Assembly (NCBI RefSeq): GCF_002101815.1
Contig: NZ_LQPM01000010.1
Location: 407,483 to 471,482 of the forward strand
DNA length: 64,000 bases
Direction of reading: 5' to 3'
Origin: Mycobacterium paraense
GTDB lineage: Bacteria > Actinomycetota > Actinomycetes > Mycobacteriales > Mycobacteriaceae
Below the pieces are notes generated by a model, which was given only the letters and a program-made list of their open reading frames with translations, was not told the DNA's origin and ran no database searches. Shown here piece by piece: positions 17,259-25,435 of this stretch (position 1 is its first letter; each line of letters starts with the position of its first letter). The position numbers and the translations under genes were made by a program.

Positions 17259-17537
17259 TCAGCAGCTCACCGCGAACAGCGAACCCCACTCCCGGCGAGC
17301 GGCCGACTGCGCGTCGACGAAGCTGGGGGTCTTCTCCCCTTCGCCGGCCAGGTGGACAAGCGCCCAGGCCATGGCGAACACCGGAACCTTGTGACGCAGT
17401 GCCGCACTGTGCAATTCATCGAAAGCCGCCTGCGAGGGGCAGCGGCGCAGCCCGATGAGGATGCCTCGCGCGGTGTCGAGAATGCGGCCGGAATTCGGGC
17501 CATATGAAGTCTGGGCAGGCACCCAGTTCGCCATCAT
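17259..17537 (-). CDS. ANTAR-domain protein, Rv1772-like
   Basis: This 92-residue protein is made up almost wholly of an ANTAR-like three-helix domain: ILDTARGILIGLRRCPSQAAFDELHSAALRHKVPVFAMAWALVHLA. ANTAR proteins bind paired hexaloop RNA hairpins and prevent transcription termination. No receiver or GAF domain is attached, so the input is unclear. An AGGAGG ribosome site stands ten bases before ATG 17537. The gene converges with the IclR regulator and matches Rv1772 in position. Confidence 0.75.
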   Translation of the reverse strand: MMANWVPAQTSYGPNSGRILDTARGILIGLRRCPSQAAFDELHSAALRHKVPVFAMAWALVHLAGEGEKTPSFVDAQSAARREWGSLFAVSC

Positions 17538-17570
17538 GCTGTCGATACCTCCTGTTGCGCCCGAACGAAA

Positions 17571-17590
17571 TCCGCTACGCGCATTGCGGA
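17571..17590. promoter_or_regulatory. Inverted repeat upstream of the ANTAR gene, shares the IclR half-site
   Basis: TCCGC and GCGGA flank a ten-base centre. The right part contains CATTGCGGAA, which also occurs at 16411-16420 at the edge of the probable IclR operator. This may be a second site for the same regulator. Confidence 0.35.
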
Positions 17591-17727
17591 AGAGAATCCA
17601 TTCGTACGCATCGTCGCGCCGGTGATTCTCAAAAGGCGCCCTGTGCAATGATTTGCGGACTGAACGAGTTTGTGCCAGACCGCCGCCCGTATCGATATTC
17701 GCTTGTGACCGTTTCGGGATCGGGCGA

Positions 17728-19092
17728 TCAGCCTGCGAGGGCCAACACTTCGTCGAAGCCGGCGACCAGCGCGTCATAGAAGGTGTCGTAGTCGGGTATG
17801 GCGGCGGTATCGACATCGATGCCCAGGGTGCAGGTGTCGACGTAGGTGAGCAGCGTGACGTTGACCGCCGCGCCGATGGTGGGGCCGAACGCGTATTGCG
17901 CGCGCACCGGCGCGCCGCCCAGGAAGACCGGCACCGGCACGCCCGGCACATCGCTGGCGAGGAAATCGACGTGGCGCAGCACGGAACCGATGTACCAGCG
18001 CGGCATCAGGTTCAAAGCGCCGGCGATCAGCTGGGTGTAGGGCAGCGACCGTTCGGCGCGTACCGCGCCGGCGCGCTCGTGGATCGCCCGGATTCGTGCG
18101 GTCGGCTCGGTCTCCCCCGCCGGAACGTCGAACCGCATCAGCGTGATCCGGTTGCCGCCCATGTCATCGGACTCGGTCCGCAAGCTGATGGGCATCGTGA
18201 GGTGCAGGTCGCCGACCGCGACGTCGTGCTTTTCGTGGTAGCGGCGCAGGCCGCCGGCGACCCCGGCGACGAAGGCATCGTTGAGCGCGCCGCCGGAACG
18301 GTGCGCCGCCTCGCGCAGCTGCTGCATCGGCACCTCGTGCACCATCAGGCGACGGATCAGGCCGCGCTCGGTGAGCAGCGGCGAGCCGGTGCGGCTGATC
18401 GGCCGAACGGTCCGATAGAACGATGCCGCGGTGGCCGCGGCGGAGCGGGCCGTCGCGACCGGCCGGCGCACGCCGCCGTAGAGCAGCCGCGGGGTCGCCC
18501 TGAGCGCCCCGGCGACGGCGTTGGCCAGCAGCCCGGCGTCATAGCCCCAGGTGTCCCGGTATCCCGCGAGCCACGACGGCCGCGAGAACTCCGGCTCGGG
18601 CGGCAACGGTTCGCGCCGGCACAACTCCTCGGAGAGGTTGAACAGATGCATCGCGATCTGCACGCCGCCGATCCCGTCGGTGAGGGCGTGATGGAACTTG
18701 CAAATCACCGCCGCGCCAACGTCTTCCAGGCCATCGACGAGGGTCGTCTCCCACAGCGGCCGGGCCCTGTCGAAGTCCTGCATCTCGGCCAACCGGGCCA
18801 GCTCGAGGACGTCGTCGAGCGTGCCCGCCCCCGGGGCGGCGGTCCGCCGGACGTGGTAGTCGAGGTCGAAGTCCGGGGCGTACTCCCAGTGCGGCGGGGC
18901 CGGCGCCGGCGACGGCACCACCCGTTGCCGAAACATCGGAAGTTTGCGGCTGATCAGATCGAAGCGTTCGCGCACGTCGTCCCAGTCGGGCGAGCGCTGC
19001 AGCAGCACGATGCTGACCACGGTCGATCTCAGCCGTGGATCGCTTTCCATCGCCCACGTGAAGGCGTCGCTGTTGCGCAGGAATCCGGTCAT
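17728..19092 (-). CDS. WS/DGAT-type O-acyltransferase, Rv1760-like
   Basis: This 454-residue wax ester synthase/diacylglycerol acyltransferase family enzyme transfers fatty acyl groups from acyl-CoA to diacylglycerol or long-chain alcohols for storage lipid. The catalytic HHxxxDG motif is intact at His134, His135, Asp139 and Gly140 (CKFHHALTDGIGG). The C-terminal DUF1298 part includes LASDVPGVPVPVFLGGAP. The start at 19092 (MTGFLRNSDAFTWAMESDPRLR) matches the family opening; the open frame extends 13 codons upstream without support. A second family member is at 37066-38466. Confidence 0.9.
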   Translation of the reverse strand: MTGFLRNSDAFTWAMESDPRLRSTVVSIVLLQRSPDWDDVRERFDLISRKLPMFRQRVVPSPAPAPPHWEYAPDFDLDYHVRRTAAPGAGTLDDVLELARLAEMQDFDRARPLWETTLVDGLEDVGAAVICKFHHALTDGIGGVQIAMHLFNLSEELCRREPLPPEPEFSRPSWLAGYRDTWGYDAGLLANAVAGALRATPRLLYGGVRRPVATARSAAATAASFYRTVRPISRTGSPLLTERGLIRRLMVHEVPMQQLREAAHRSGGALNDAFVAGVAGGLRRYHEKHDVAVGDLHLTMPISLRTESDDMGGNRITLMRFDVPAGETEPTARIRAIHERAGAVRAERSLPYTQLIAGALNLMPRWYIGSVLRHVDFLASDVPGVPVPVFLGGAPVRAQYAFGPTIGAAVNVTLLTYVDTCTLGIDVDTAAIPDYDTFYDALVAGFDEVLALAG

Positions 19093-19202
19093 CGCATGCT
19101 CCGGGCACCAACCTACGACGCGGGGCGGCAAAGGTCAGCAGATCCTTGGCAGCCAATGACTTTGGTCCCTCTACATCGGGTCCTTCGTCAGCGGCGCCGC
19201 GG

Positions 19203-19571
19203 TTATGACGACTCGGCGGCTTCGGCGTCGGCGAATTCGCAGAACGCCGTGTAGGCGCGCGCGCCGTAAATGGTGGCCGGACCGCCGTGCATGAGGAAGG
19301 TGACGCCGATGGCCTCGGCGGCTTCCTCCCGGGTGGCGCCGGCGCGCGCGGCGCCCTGCGCATGCGAGGCGATGCAGCCATCGCAACCCTCGACGACCCC
19401 GATCGCCAGCGCCAGGAGCTCCTTGATTTTGCGGCTCAGCGCCCCATCGGTCAGGGCGGCGCTGCTCAGCGCCGCGAATCCTTGGTAAACCTCGGGGATT
19501 TGCTTGCGAAGCGCGCGGTGCTGCGGCAGCAGGTCCTGCAGCACCTCGTGATGATGTTGATGGTCAGCCAT
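19203..19571 (-). CDS. AhpD-like carboxymuconolactone decarboxylase family protein
   Basis: This 122-residue protein has the AhpD redox motif: Cys63-x2-Cys66-x3-His70 in EGCDGCIASHAQGAARAGA. AhpD-type proteins are small alkylhydroperoxidases or disulfide reductases. A His-rich start (MADHQHHHEV) could bind metal. The gene is the third in a run CsoR-like, DUF302, AhpD-like with short gaps, divergent from a thioredoxin; M. tuberculosis Rv1767 next to Rv1766 looks equivalent. A role in thiol or peroxide chemistry is inferred from the motif and neighbours. Confidence 0.8.
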   Translation of the reverse strand: MADHQHHHEVLQDLLPQHRALRKQIPEVYQGFAALSSAALTDGALSRKIKELLALAIGVVEGCDGCIASHAQGAARAGATREEAAEAIGVTFLMHGGPATIYGARAYTAFCEFADAEAAESS

Positions 19572-19585
19572 GCCCGGGCCCGCTC

Positions 19586-19996
19586 TCAGCGGTGCACTGC
19601 GGGCTTGAGGGAGTCGATGGCCGCCTTCAGCTTGTCCGTGACCTCGTCGGCGACCGGCCGCAGTTCCGGCTCGCCGGTGACCTCGACCAGCAGCCCGGGA
19701 TTCATGGCCTCCACGAGCACCGTGCCGGCGTGGTCGGGGTCGGTCCGCACCACGACGTTGCACGGCAGCAGCAGGCCGATCTGGCGGCGTGCGTCCAGGG
19801 CCCGGTGCGCCAGCGGTGGGTTGCAGGCGCCCAGGATCAGGTAGTCCTCCATGTCATGGCCGAGCTTCGCCTTCAGCGTGGCCTTCACGTCGATCTCGGT
19901 GAGCACCCCGAAACCCTGCTCAGCGAGCGCCGCGCGCGTCTTGGCGACCGCGTCCTCGAATGAGGTCTCCAGCGGTGTCGAAATGGCGAGATTCAT
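19586..19996 (-). CDS. DUF302 protein
   Basis: This is a 136-residue DUF302 protein: FEDAVAKTRAALAEQGFGVLTEIDVKATLKAKLG, then DYLILGACNPPLAHRALDARRQIGLLLPCNVVVR. Two cysteines (GACNPP and LLPCNVV) are placed as is usual in the family and might bind metal or form persulfide. A clear GGAAGGAAG precedes ATG 19996. It sits between the CsoR-like regulator and the AhpD-like protein with gaps of 39 and 14 bases, so one transcript is likely. DUF302 has no established function. Confidence 0.85.
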   Translation of the reverse strand: MNLAISTPLETSFEDAVAKTRAALAEQGFGVLTEIDVKATLKAKLGHDMEDYLILGACNPPLAHRALDARRQIGLLLPCNVVVRTDPDHAGTVLVEAMNPGLLVEVTGEPELRPVADEVTDKLKAAIDSLKPAVHR

Positions 19997-20035
19997 GTGG
20001 CTTCCTTCCGTTTGTTGCCGTCACCGACCCGGCGC

Positions 20036-20362
<327 letters not shown>

Positions 20363-20374
20363 CTACCGAGGAAT

Positions 20375-20390
20375 ATACCCCATAGGGTAT
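20375..20390. promoter_or_regulatory. CsoR/CstR-type operator, copy 2
   Basis: ATACCC-CATA-GGGTAT is a perfect inverted repeat with six-base arms and a four-base centre. It lies 39 bases upstream of the thioredoxin ATG and repeats the architecture of the site at 20341-20354. Confidence 0.65.
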
Positions 20391-20429
20391 CCGTTGTCAC
20401 GGGCAAGCATGTCCACGAAAGGAAGCACC

Positions 20430-20804
20430 ATGACACCCCAGGCGCTCACCCGCCAGACGTTCGAATCGACGATCGTCGACAACCCGCTTGTGCTGGTTGA
20501 TTTTTGGGCCGGCTACTGCCGCCCCTGCCAGGCGTTCGCGCCGGTGTACGACCGCTCGGCGCAGGCCCACCCCGAGGTCGTGCACGCCAAGGTCGACACG
20601 CAGGCCGAGCCGGAGCTGGCGGCCGCGCTGGGGATCCGGTCCGTCCCGACCATCATGGCGTTTCGTGACGGCGTCCTCGTTTACAGCCAGCCCGGCGCGA
20701 TGCCCGCGGCCGTGCTGGAAGACCTGATCAACCAGGTGAAATCGCTCGACATGCACGCGGTGCGCGCCAAGATCGCCGCCCGCAAGGCCGCGGTGGCCGG
20801 TTGA
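20430..20804 (+). CDS. Thioredoxin-like protein with a CRPC active site
   Basis: This is a 124-residue thioredoxin-fold protein. Its active site is WAGYCRPC (Cys30 and Cys33) in place of the usual WCGPC; the cis-proline loop is in RSVPTIMAF. The rest resembles the mycobacterial thioredoxin Rv1471 (FAPVYDRSAQAHPEVVHAKVDTQAEPELAAALGIR). The changed dipeptide should alter redox potential and partner choice. GGAAG lies before ATG 20430; an upstream in-frame ATG at 20409 is less likely. It is divergent from the CsoR-like/DUF302/AhpD-like operon and shares its operators. Confidence 0.88.
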   Translation: MTPQALTRQTFESTIVDNPLVLVDFWAGYCRPCQAFAPVYDRSAQAHPEVVHAKVDTQAEPELAAALGIRSVPTIMAFRDGVLVYSQPGAMPAAVLEDLINQVKSLDMHAVRAKIAARKAAVAG

Positions 20805-20813
20805 CCCGCGCCC

Positions 20814-22034
20814 TCAGAGGATCGCCCGCTGATCCTTCGCGCTGGCGATGTCGTCCCAGTCGACGCCGAGCTCCAGCAGAATCTCCTCGGTGTGCTGCCC
20901 GTGCTCCGGGGCGCGCGCGGGCGCGGGTGGGGTCTCGTCGAACTGAACCGGCGCCGCGACGATGCGGTACTTCTCCCCGTGGTCGTCGACGTTGGTCACC
21001 ACGTACCCGTTGGGCTCGACCTGCGGGTCGTTGAGCGTCTCGCGCGGCGTCGCCAGCGCGCCCCACACGCCCGGCTCGTCCGCGAGCACCTCCTGCCAGT
21101 GCGCAAGGTCATGGCGGGCAAAGGCGTTGGCCACCAGCTCGGTCGCCGCGGCGGCGTTGGCGATCAGGTTGCTTGACGGGACGAACCGCTCGTCGGTGGC
21201 CAACTCCGCCAAACCCATCCGCGTGCAGAAGCCGGCCCAGAACTTGTCGGGCTGCAGGAACACCAGCTGGATCCACCTGCCGTCCTTGGTTTTGTACCGG
21301 TTCACCAGGGGGTTGATGGCCAGCCCGGGCGGCGCGCCCGGAATGCCGTCGATATCGAAGAAATCGGCCGCCGAAATCGACGGCGCGATCGCCCACATCG
21401 CTTGTGCCAGCAGCGACGAGTCCACGATCGTCGGTTCGCCGGTCCGTTCCCGGTGGAACAAGGCCGCGCACACGCCGCCGGCCAGCGTCGCCCCGCCCTG
21501 CAGGTCCCCGAACGCGGGCCCCTGGACCGCGGGCGTGTCGGTGCCGAACGGCGTGAGCGTGTACGCCACCCCGCCGCGCGCCAAGTAGGTGGCGGCGTCG
21601 AACCCGCCGCGATCCCGGTCCGGGCCCCGGACCCCCAGCCCGGTGCCGCGGGCGATGATGATCTTCGGGTTGAACCCGCGGACGTCGTCGACGGTCAACC
21701 GCGCCCGCTCGAGCGCGCCGGGCAGCCAATTGGTCAGGAACACATCCGCACTCGCCAGCAGGCGGCCGAAAAGCGCACGGCCCGGCTCGGACTTGATGTC
21801 GATGGCGATGCTGCGCTTGCCGCGGTTGCCCAATTCGAGGATGAAATCGGCGTCGGGGCGGGCCGCTTCGCGGGTGAAGCCGCCGACCACCAGCGCGCGC
21901 CCGGGGTCCCCCGCTGCGACGCCCTCCACCTTGATCACGTCGGCGCCCCAGTCGGCGAGGGCGGCGCCGGCCGAGGGCACGTAGGTCCAGGACGCCAATT
22001 CGACCACCCGGACACCGCTCAGCACGCCGGACAA
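20814..22034 (-). CDS. CaiB/BaiF-family CoA-transferase
   Basis: This 406-residue class III CoA-transferase begins VRVVELASWTYVPSAGAALADWGADVIKVEG. The catalytic Asp is likely the one in RGGFDAATYLARGGVAY. The enzyme moves CoA between carboxylic acids and would activate a substrate for the adjacent catabolic genes. The start chosen is TTG 22034, five bases after GAGGGGG; GTG 22025 is the alternative. Open frame further upstream runs through the intergenic hairpin and is unlikely. The gene is divergent from the SDR and E1 operon. Confidence 0.85.
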   Translation of the reverse strand: MSGVLSGVRVVELASWTYVPSAGAALADWGADVIKVEGVAAGDPGRALVVGGFTREAARPDADFILELGNRGKRSIAIDIKSEPGRALFGRLLASADVFLTNWLPGALERARLTVDDVRGFNPKIIIARGTGLGVRGPDRDRGGFDAATYLARGGVAYTLTPFGTDTPAVQGPAFGDLQGGATLAGGVCAALFHRERTGEPTIVDSSLLAQAMWAIAPSISAADFFDIDGIPGAPPGLAINPLVNRYKTKDGRWIQLVFLQPDKFWAGFCTRMGLAELATDERFVPSSNLIANAAAATELVANAFARHDLAHWQEVLADEPGVWGALATPRETLNDPQVEPNGYVVTNVDDHGEKYRIVAAPVQFDETPPAPARAPEHGQHTEEILLELGVDWDDIASAKDQRAIL

Positions 22035-22139
22035 GGCAACCCCCTCGGTCGTCTTTCTTGCTATTTTAGGTATTCTAGCTACTCTAAGGGATATCGAGAG
22101 CCCGGCTGTGGCCACGCGCAGTTTTCGTGGAAGACATGT

Positions 22140-22168
22140 GGTGGAGCCGACCATTGGGTCGCTCCACC
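22140..22168. promoter_or_regulatory. Strong hairpin in the CoA-transferase/SDR divergent gap
   Basis: A stem of twelve base pairs with one unpaired base closes an ATTG tetraloop (left arm 22140-22152, right arm 22157-22168; outer part GGTGGAG / CTCCACC, inner part CGACC / GGTCG). It is the most stable structure I see in the gap and could be an operator or an RNA element in the SDR leader. Confidence 0.45.
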
Positions 22169-22270
22169 TCCGCGATGCGGTGAGCGCGCGCACTCACAGC
22201 TCTTTGGCACCGAATAGCTTTGGCCCCCAACGCGGGTCGCTGGTGTAGGCATCGGGGCAAAGGACGCAAC

Positions 22271-23134
22271 ATGGGCAGGGTGACGGGCAAGGTGGCCGTG
22301 ATCAGCGGTGCGGCGCGCGGCCAGGGCCGTTCCCATGCGCGGCTGCTGGCCGCCGAGGGCGCCGACATCATCGCGGTGGATCTGTGCGCGGACATCGAGA
22401 CCAACGAGTACCCGCTGGCGCGCCCCGAGGATCTCGACGAGACGGCGCGGCTGGTGGAGAAGGAGGGGCAGCGCGCGTTCACGGCGGTCGCCGACGTCCG
22501 CGACCGGGTGGCCCTGGCCGCCGCGATCGACCAGGGTGTGGCCGAATTCGGCCACCTCGACATCGTGGTGGCCAACGCCGGGATCTGCCCGCTTACCGCC
22601 GGCCTTCCGCCGCAGGCGTTCGCCGACGCGGTCGATGTCGACCTGGTCGGCGTGCTCAACCTGGTGCACACCAGCCTCAAACATCTGCAGGCCGGCGCGT
22701 CGATCATCGTGATCGGGTCGAACGCGGCGTTCATGTCGTCGATGAACACCACGGGCATCGATGGCGGCCCCGGCGGAGCCGGCTACGCGTTCGCGAAACT
22801 CGCTGCCGCGCATTACGTTAACGACTTCGCACTGGCGCTGGCCAAGTTCTCGATCCGGATGAACGCGGTGCATCCGACGAACGTCAACACCGACATGTTG
22901 CACAGCGCACCGATGTACCGGGCGTTCCGGCCCGATCTGAAGGAACCCAAGCGGGAGGACGCCGAACCGGTCTTCCCAGTGGTCCAGGCGATGCCCATCC
23001 CCTACGTCGAACCCGAGGACATCAGCGAGGCGGTGCTGTTTCTGGCGTCGGACGCGGCGCGCTACATCACCGGCCAGCAGCTCCGCGTGGACGGCGGCGG
23101 GTTCCTCAAGGTCAAGCCGTGGTCGGGCGGCTGA
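22271..23134 (+). CDS. Mycofactocin-type short-chain dehydrogenase
   Basis: This 287-residue SDR has the Rossmann motif GAARGQGRSHA, the NAG motif in VVANAGICPL, and the catalytic Tyr and Lys in GYAFAKLAAA. The insertion after the beta-2 strand (AVDLCADIETNEYPLARPEDLDET) is typical of mycofactocin-dependent SDRs, which keep NAD bound and pass electrons to mycofactocin. The enzyme should oxidise an alcohol to a ketone or aldehyde. It leads a gene run that continues with E1 alpha and E1 beta. Confidence 0.88.
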   Translation: MGRVTGKVAVISGAARGQGRSHARLLAAEGADIIAVDLCADIETNEYPLARPEDLDETARLVEKEGQRAFTAVADVRDRVALAAAIDQGVAEFGHLDIVVANAGICPLTAGLPPQAFADAVDVDLVGVLNLVHTSLKHLQAGASIIVIGSNAAFMSSMNTTGIDGGPGGAGYAFAKLAAAHYVNDFALALAKFSIRMNAVHPTNVNTDMLHSAPMYRAFRPDLKEPKREDAEPVFPVVQAMPIPYVEPEDISEAVLFLASDAARYITGQQLRVDGGGFLKVKPWSGG

Positions 23135-23183
23135 CGCCGGCGTCACCAATCGTGTTGGGGTGCAGAATGTCTGGAGGGTGTAG

Positions 23184-24173
23184 GTGAGCGACGGTCAGGA
23201 CGCAACGGACGTCGAACGTCGCCTCTACGAATTGATGATCCTGATGAAGGCGGCTGACGACCGGCTGTCCAAGGGCATCGGCACCGGCGAATTCATGTGC
23301 GTGTACTGGCCTTCGCGCGGGCAGGAGGCGATCGCCGCCGCGATGGGGGTGGCGCTGCGGCCCGACGACCAGCTGGTGACGACCTACCGCGGGTTGCACG
23401 ACCTGATCGGCAAGGGCGTCCCGCTCGGGGAGATCTACGGCGAGATGATGGGCCGCACCGTCGGCGCGAGCCGCGGCAAGGGCGGCACCATGCACATCGC
23501 CAAGCCCGACAAGGGGGTCATGCTCTCCACGGGGATCATCGGGGCCGGACCCCCGGTCGCCGTCGGGCTGGCGATGGCGGGCAGGCGCAAGGGCCTCGAC
23601 CGGGTCACGGTGGTCAGCTTCGGCGACGGCGCGACGAACACCGGCTCCTTCCACGAGGCGGCCAACATGGCCGCGCTGTGGGACCTGCCGATGGTGTTCG
23701 TCTGCCAGAACAATCTGTTCGCCGAGATGACACCGACGTCGGACACGATGAAGCTCGAGCAGGTCGCCCAGCGGGCGGCCGGCTACGGCATGCCGGGCGT
23801 CCGCGTCGACGGCAACGACCCGCTGGCGGTGAAATCCGCCCTCGACGAGGCCCTGCGCCGCGCCCGCGCCGGTCAGGGGCCCACGTTCATCGAGTGCGTG
23901 ACGTTTCGCTTCCGCGGCCACTACTTCGGTGACCGGATGCCCTACATCCCCAAGGAGCAACTGGCCGCGGCCATGGCGGCCGATCCGGTGCCGCGGTTCC
24001 GCGAGCACCTCGCGCAGGCCGGGATTTGCGGCGAGGACGAACTCGCCCGCATCGATAACGAGGCGCTTGCCAGGGTGGAGGACGCCCTCGCGACGGTGAT
24101 GGGCGCGCCGTCGCCCTCGATCGACGAGCTCGACCGCGACGTGTACGCGACCCCGATCGGGTTTCCGGCATGA
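23184..24173 (+). CDS. Thiamine-diphosphate 2-oxo acid dehydrogenase E1, alpha subunit
   Basis: This 329-residue subunit of an AcoA/PdhA-type dehydrogenase has the thiamine-diphosphate motif GDG-N30-N in FGDGATNTGSFHEAANMAALWDLPMVFVCQNN. The opening RLYELMILMKAADDRLSKGIG and the FRFRGHYFGDRMPYIPKE region are standard. E1 decarboxylates a 2-oxo acid, or cleaves acetoin, and passes the acyl group to a lipoyl domain. GTG 23184 has GGAGGG upstream. The stop overlaps the E1 beta start by four bases (ATGA). Confidence 0.9.
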   Translation: MSDGQDATDVERRLYELMILMKAADDRLSKGIGTGEFMCVYWPSRGQEAIAAAMGVALRPDDQLVTTYRGLHDLIGKGVPLGEIYGEMMGRTVGASRGKGGTMHIAKPDKGVMLSTGIIGAGPPVAVGLAMAGRRKGLDRVTVVSFGDGATNTGSFHEAANMAALWDLPMVFVCQNNLFAEMTPTSDTMKLEQVAQRAAGYGMPGVRVDGNDPLAVKSALDEALRRARAGQGPTFIECVTFRFRGHYFGDRMPYIPKEQLAAAMAADPVPRFREHLAQAGICGEDELARIDNEALARVEDALATVMGAPSPSIDELDRDVYATPIGFPA

Positions 24174-25180
24174 CGCAGGAAAAAGAGATGACGATGCGCG
24201 AGGCGCTGAACCTCGCGCTCGACGAGGCGCTGGCCGCCGACGACCGAGTGTTCCTGCTGGGTGAGGACATCGCCGACCCCGGCGCCTCGGGGCCCACGGC
24301 GGGGTTGTCCACCAAGTACGGCCACGACCGCGTCTTGGACACGCCCATCTCGGAGGCCGCCATCGTGGGCGCCGCGATCGGCGCCGCGATCGACGGGATG
24401 CTGCCGGTGGCCGAGATCATGATCATGGATTTCATCGGCATCGCGGCCGACCAGCTCATCAACAACGCCGCCAAGCTGCGGTTCATGACCGCGGGCCGGA
24501 CGACGGCGCCGATCACGATCCGCACGCAGGTCTACGCCGGGCTGGCCACCGGCGCCACGCATTCGCAGAGCCTGGAAGCGTGGTTCATGCACATCCCCGG
24601 GATGAAGGTGATTGTGCCGTCCACCCCGCGCGACGGCAAAGGCCTTCTCACAGCGGCGATCTTCGATCCGGACCCCTGCCTGTTCGTCGAGACGATCCGG
24701 CTGCAGGGCAAGAAGGGGCCCGTTCCCGTCGAACCCGGGTTCTCGATCCCGCTGGGGCAGGCCGACGTCAAGCGGCCGGGCACCGACGTGACGCTGATCG
24801 CGTACGGTCGCCCCGTGCACGACGCGCTGGCGGCGGCGGAAACCTTGGCCGAACAGGGCGTCAGCGCCGAGGTCGTGGATCTGCGCACCCTGGTGCCGCT
24901 CGATGTCGAGACCATCGTCGAATCCGCCCGCCGCACCCGAAGGGCGGTGATCGTGCACGACGCGGTCCAATTCGCCGGGCCCGGAGCGGAAATCGCCGCG
25001 ATCCTGCAGTCCGAACTGTTCGGCGAGCTGGCGGCACCCGTCGAACGGGTGGCGGCCAGGTTCGTCCCCAACCCGGCCGCTGCCGCGCTCGAGGCGCAGG
25101 TCTACCCGTCGCCGCCGCGCATCGTCGCGGCCGCACGGCGCACCTTCGAAGGCGCGGGGAAGGCCAAAGTGCATGGCTGA
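24170..25180 (+). CDS. Thiamine-diphosphate 2-oxo acid dehydrogenase E1, beta subunit
   Basis: This 336-residue subunit is of the transketolase pyrimidine-domain plus C-terminal domain type. It includes MREALNLALDEALAADDRVFLLGEDIADPGA with the conserved Glu of GED, then TPISEAAIVGAAIGAAIDGMLPVAEIMIMDF. It forms the alpha2beta2 E1 with the preceding gene. ATG 24170 overlaps the alpha stop, and the gene runs eight bases past the start of the lipoyl protein. No E2 catalytic core or E3 gene follows. Confidence 0.9.
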   Translation: MTQEKEMTMREALNLALDEALAADDRVFLLGEDIADPGASGPTAGLSTKYGHDRVLDTPISEAAIVGAAIGAAIDGMLPVAEIMIMDFIGIAADQLINNAAKLRFMTAGRTTAPITIRTQVYAGLATGATHSQSLEAWFMHIPGMKVIVPSTPRDGKGLLTAAIFDPDPCLFVETIRLQGKKGPVPVEPGFSIPLGQADVKRPGTDVTLIAYGRPVHDALAAAETLAEQGVSAEVVDLRTLVPLDVETIVESARRTRRAVIVHDAVQFAGPGAEIAAILQSELFGELAAPVERVAARFVPNPAAAALEAQVYPSPPRIVAAARRTFEGAGKAKVHG

Positions 25181-25409
25181 CTTCATCATCCGCATCCCAC
25201 GCGTGTCGGTGGCGGTCTCCGAAGCCGAGCTGACCGATCTGCTGGTGGCCGCGGGTGAGCATGTCGAGGAGGGCACGCCGATCTATGTGATCGCCACCGA
25301 GAAGGTGGAACAGGAAATCGAAGCCGGCGCGTCGGGCGTCGTGCAATGGACCGGACAGGTCGGGACGACCTACGACATCGGCGCCCAAATCGGCGTCATC
25401 ACCACATGA
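25173..25409 (+). CDS. Stand-alone lipoyl-domain protein
   Basis: This 78-residue protein is a single biotinyl/lipoyl domain: VSEAELTDLLVAAGEHVEEGTPIYVIATEKVEQEIEAGASGVV. The modified lysine is Lys44 in the turn ATEKVEQE. In ordinary dehydrogenase complexes this domain is fused to the E2 acyltransferase core; here the protein ends right after the domain. It overlaps the E1 beta gene, so it is the obvious acceptor of the E1 reaction. The acyltransferase that unloads it is not encoded nearby. Confidence 0.88.
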   Translation: MADFIIRIPRVSVAVSEAELTDLLVAAGEHVEEGTPIYVIATEKVEQEIEAGASGVVQWTGQVGTTYDIGAQIGVITT

Positions 25410-25435
25410 TTCGAGAGAGCGAAAGGTAAGTCTGC

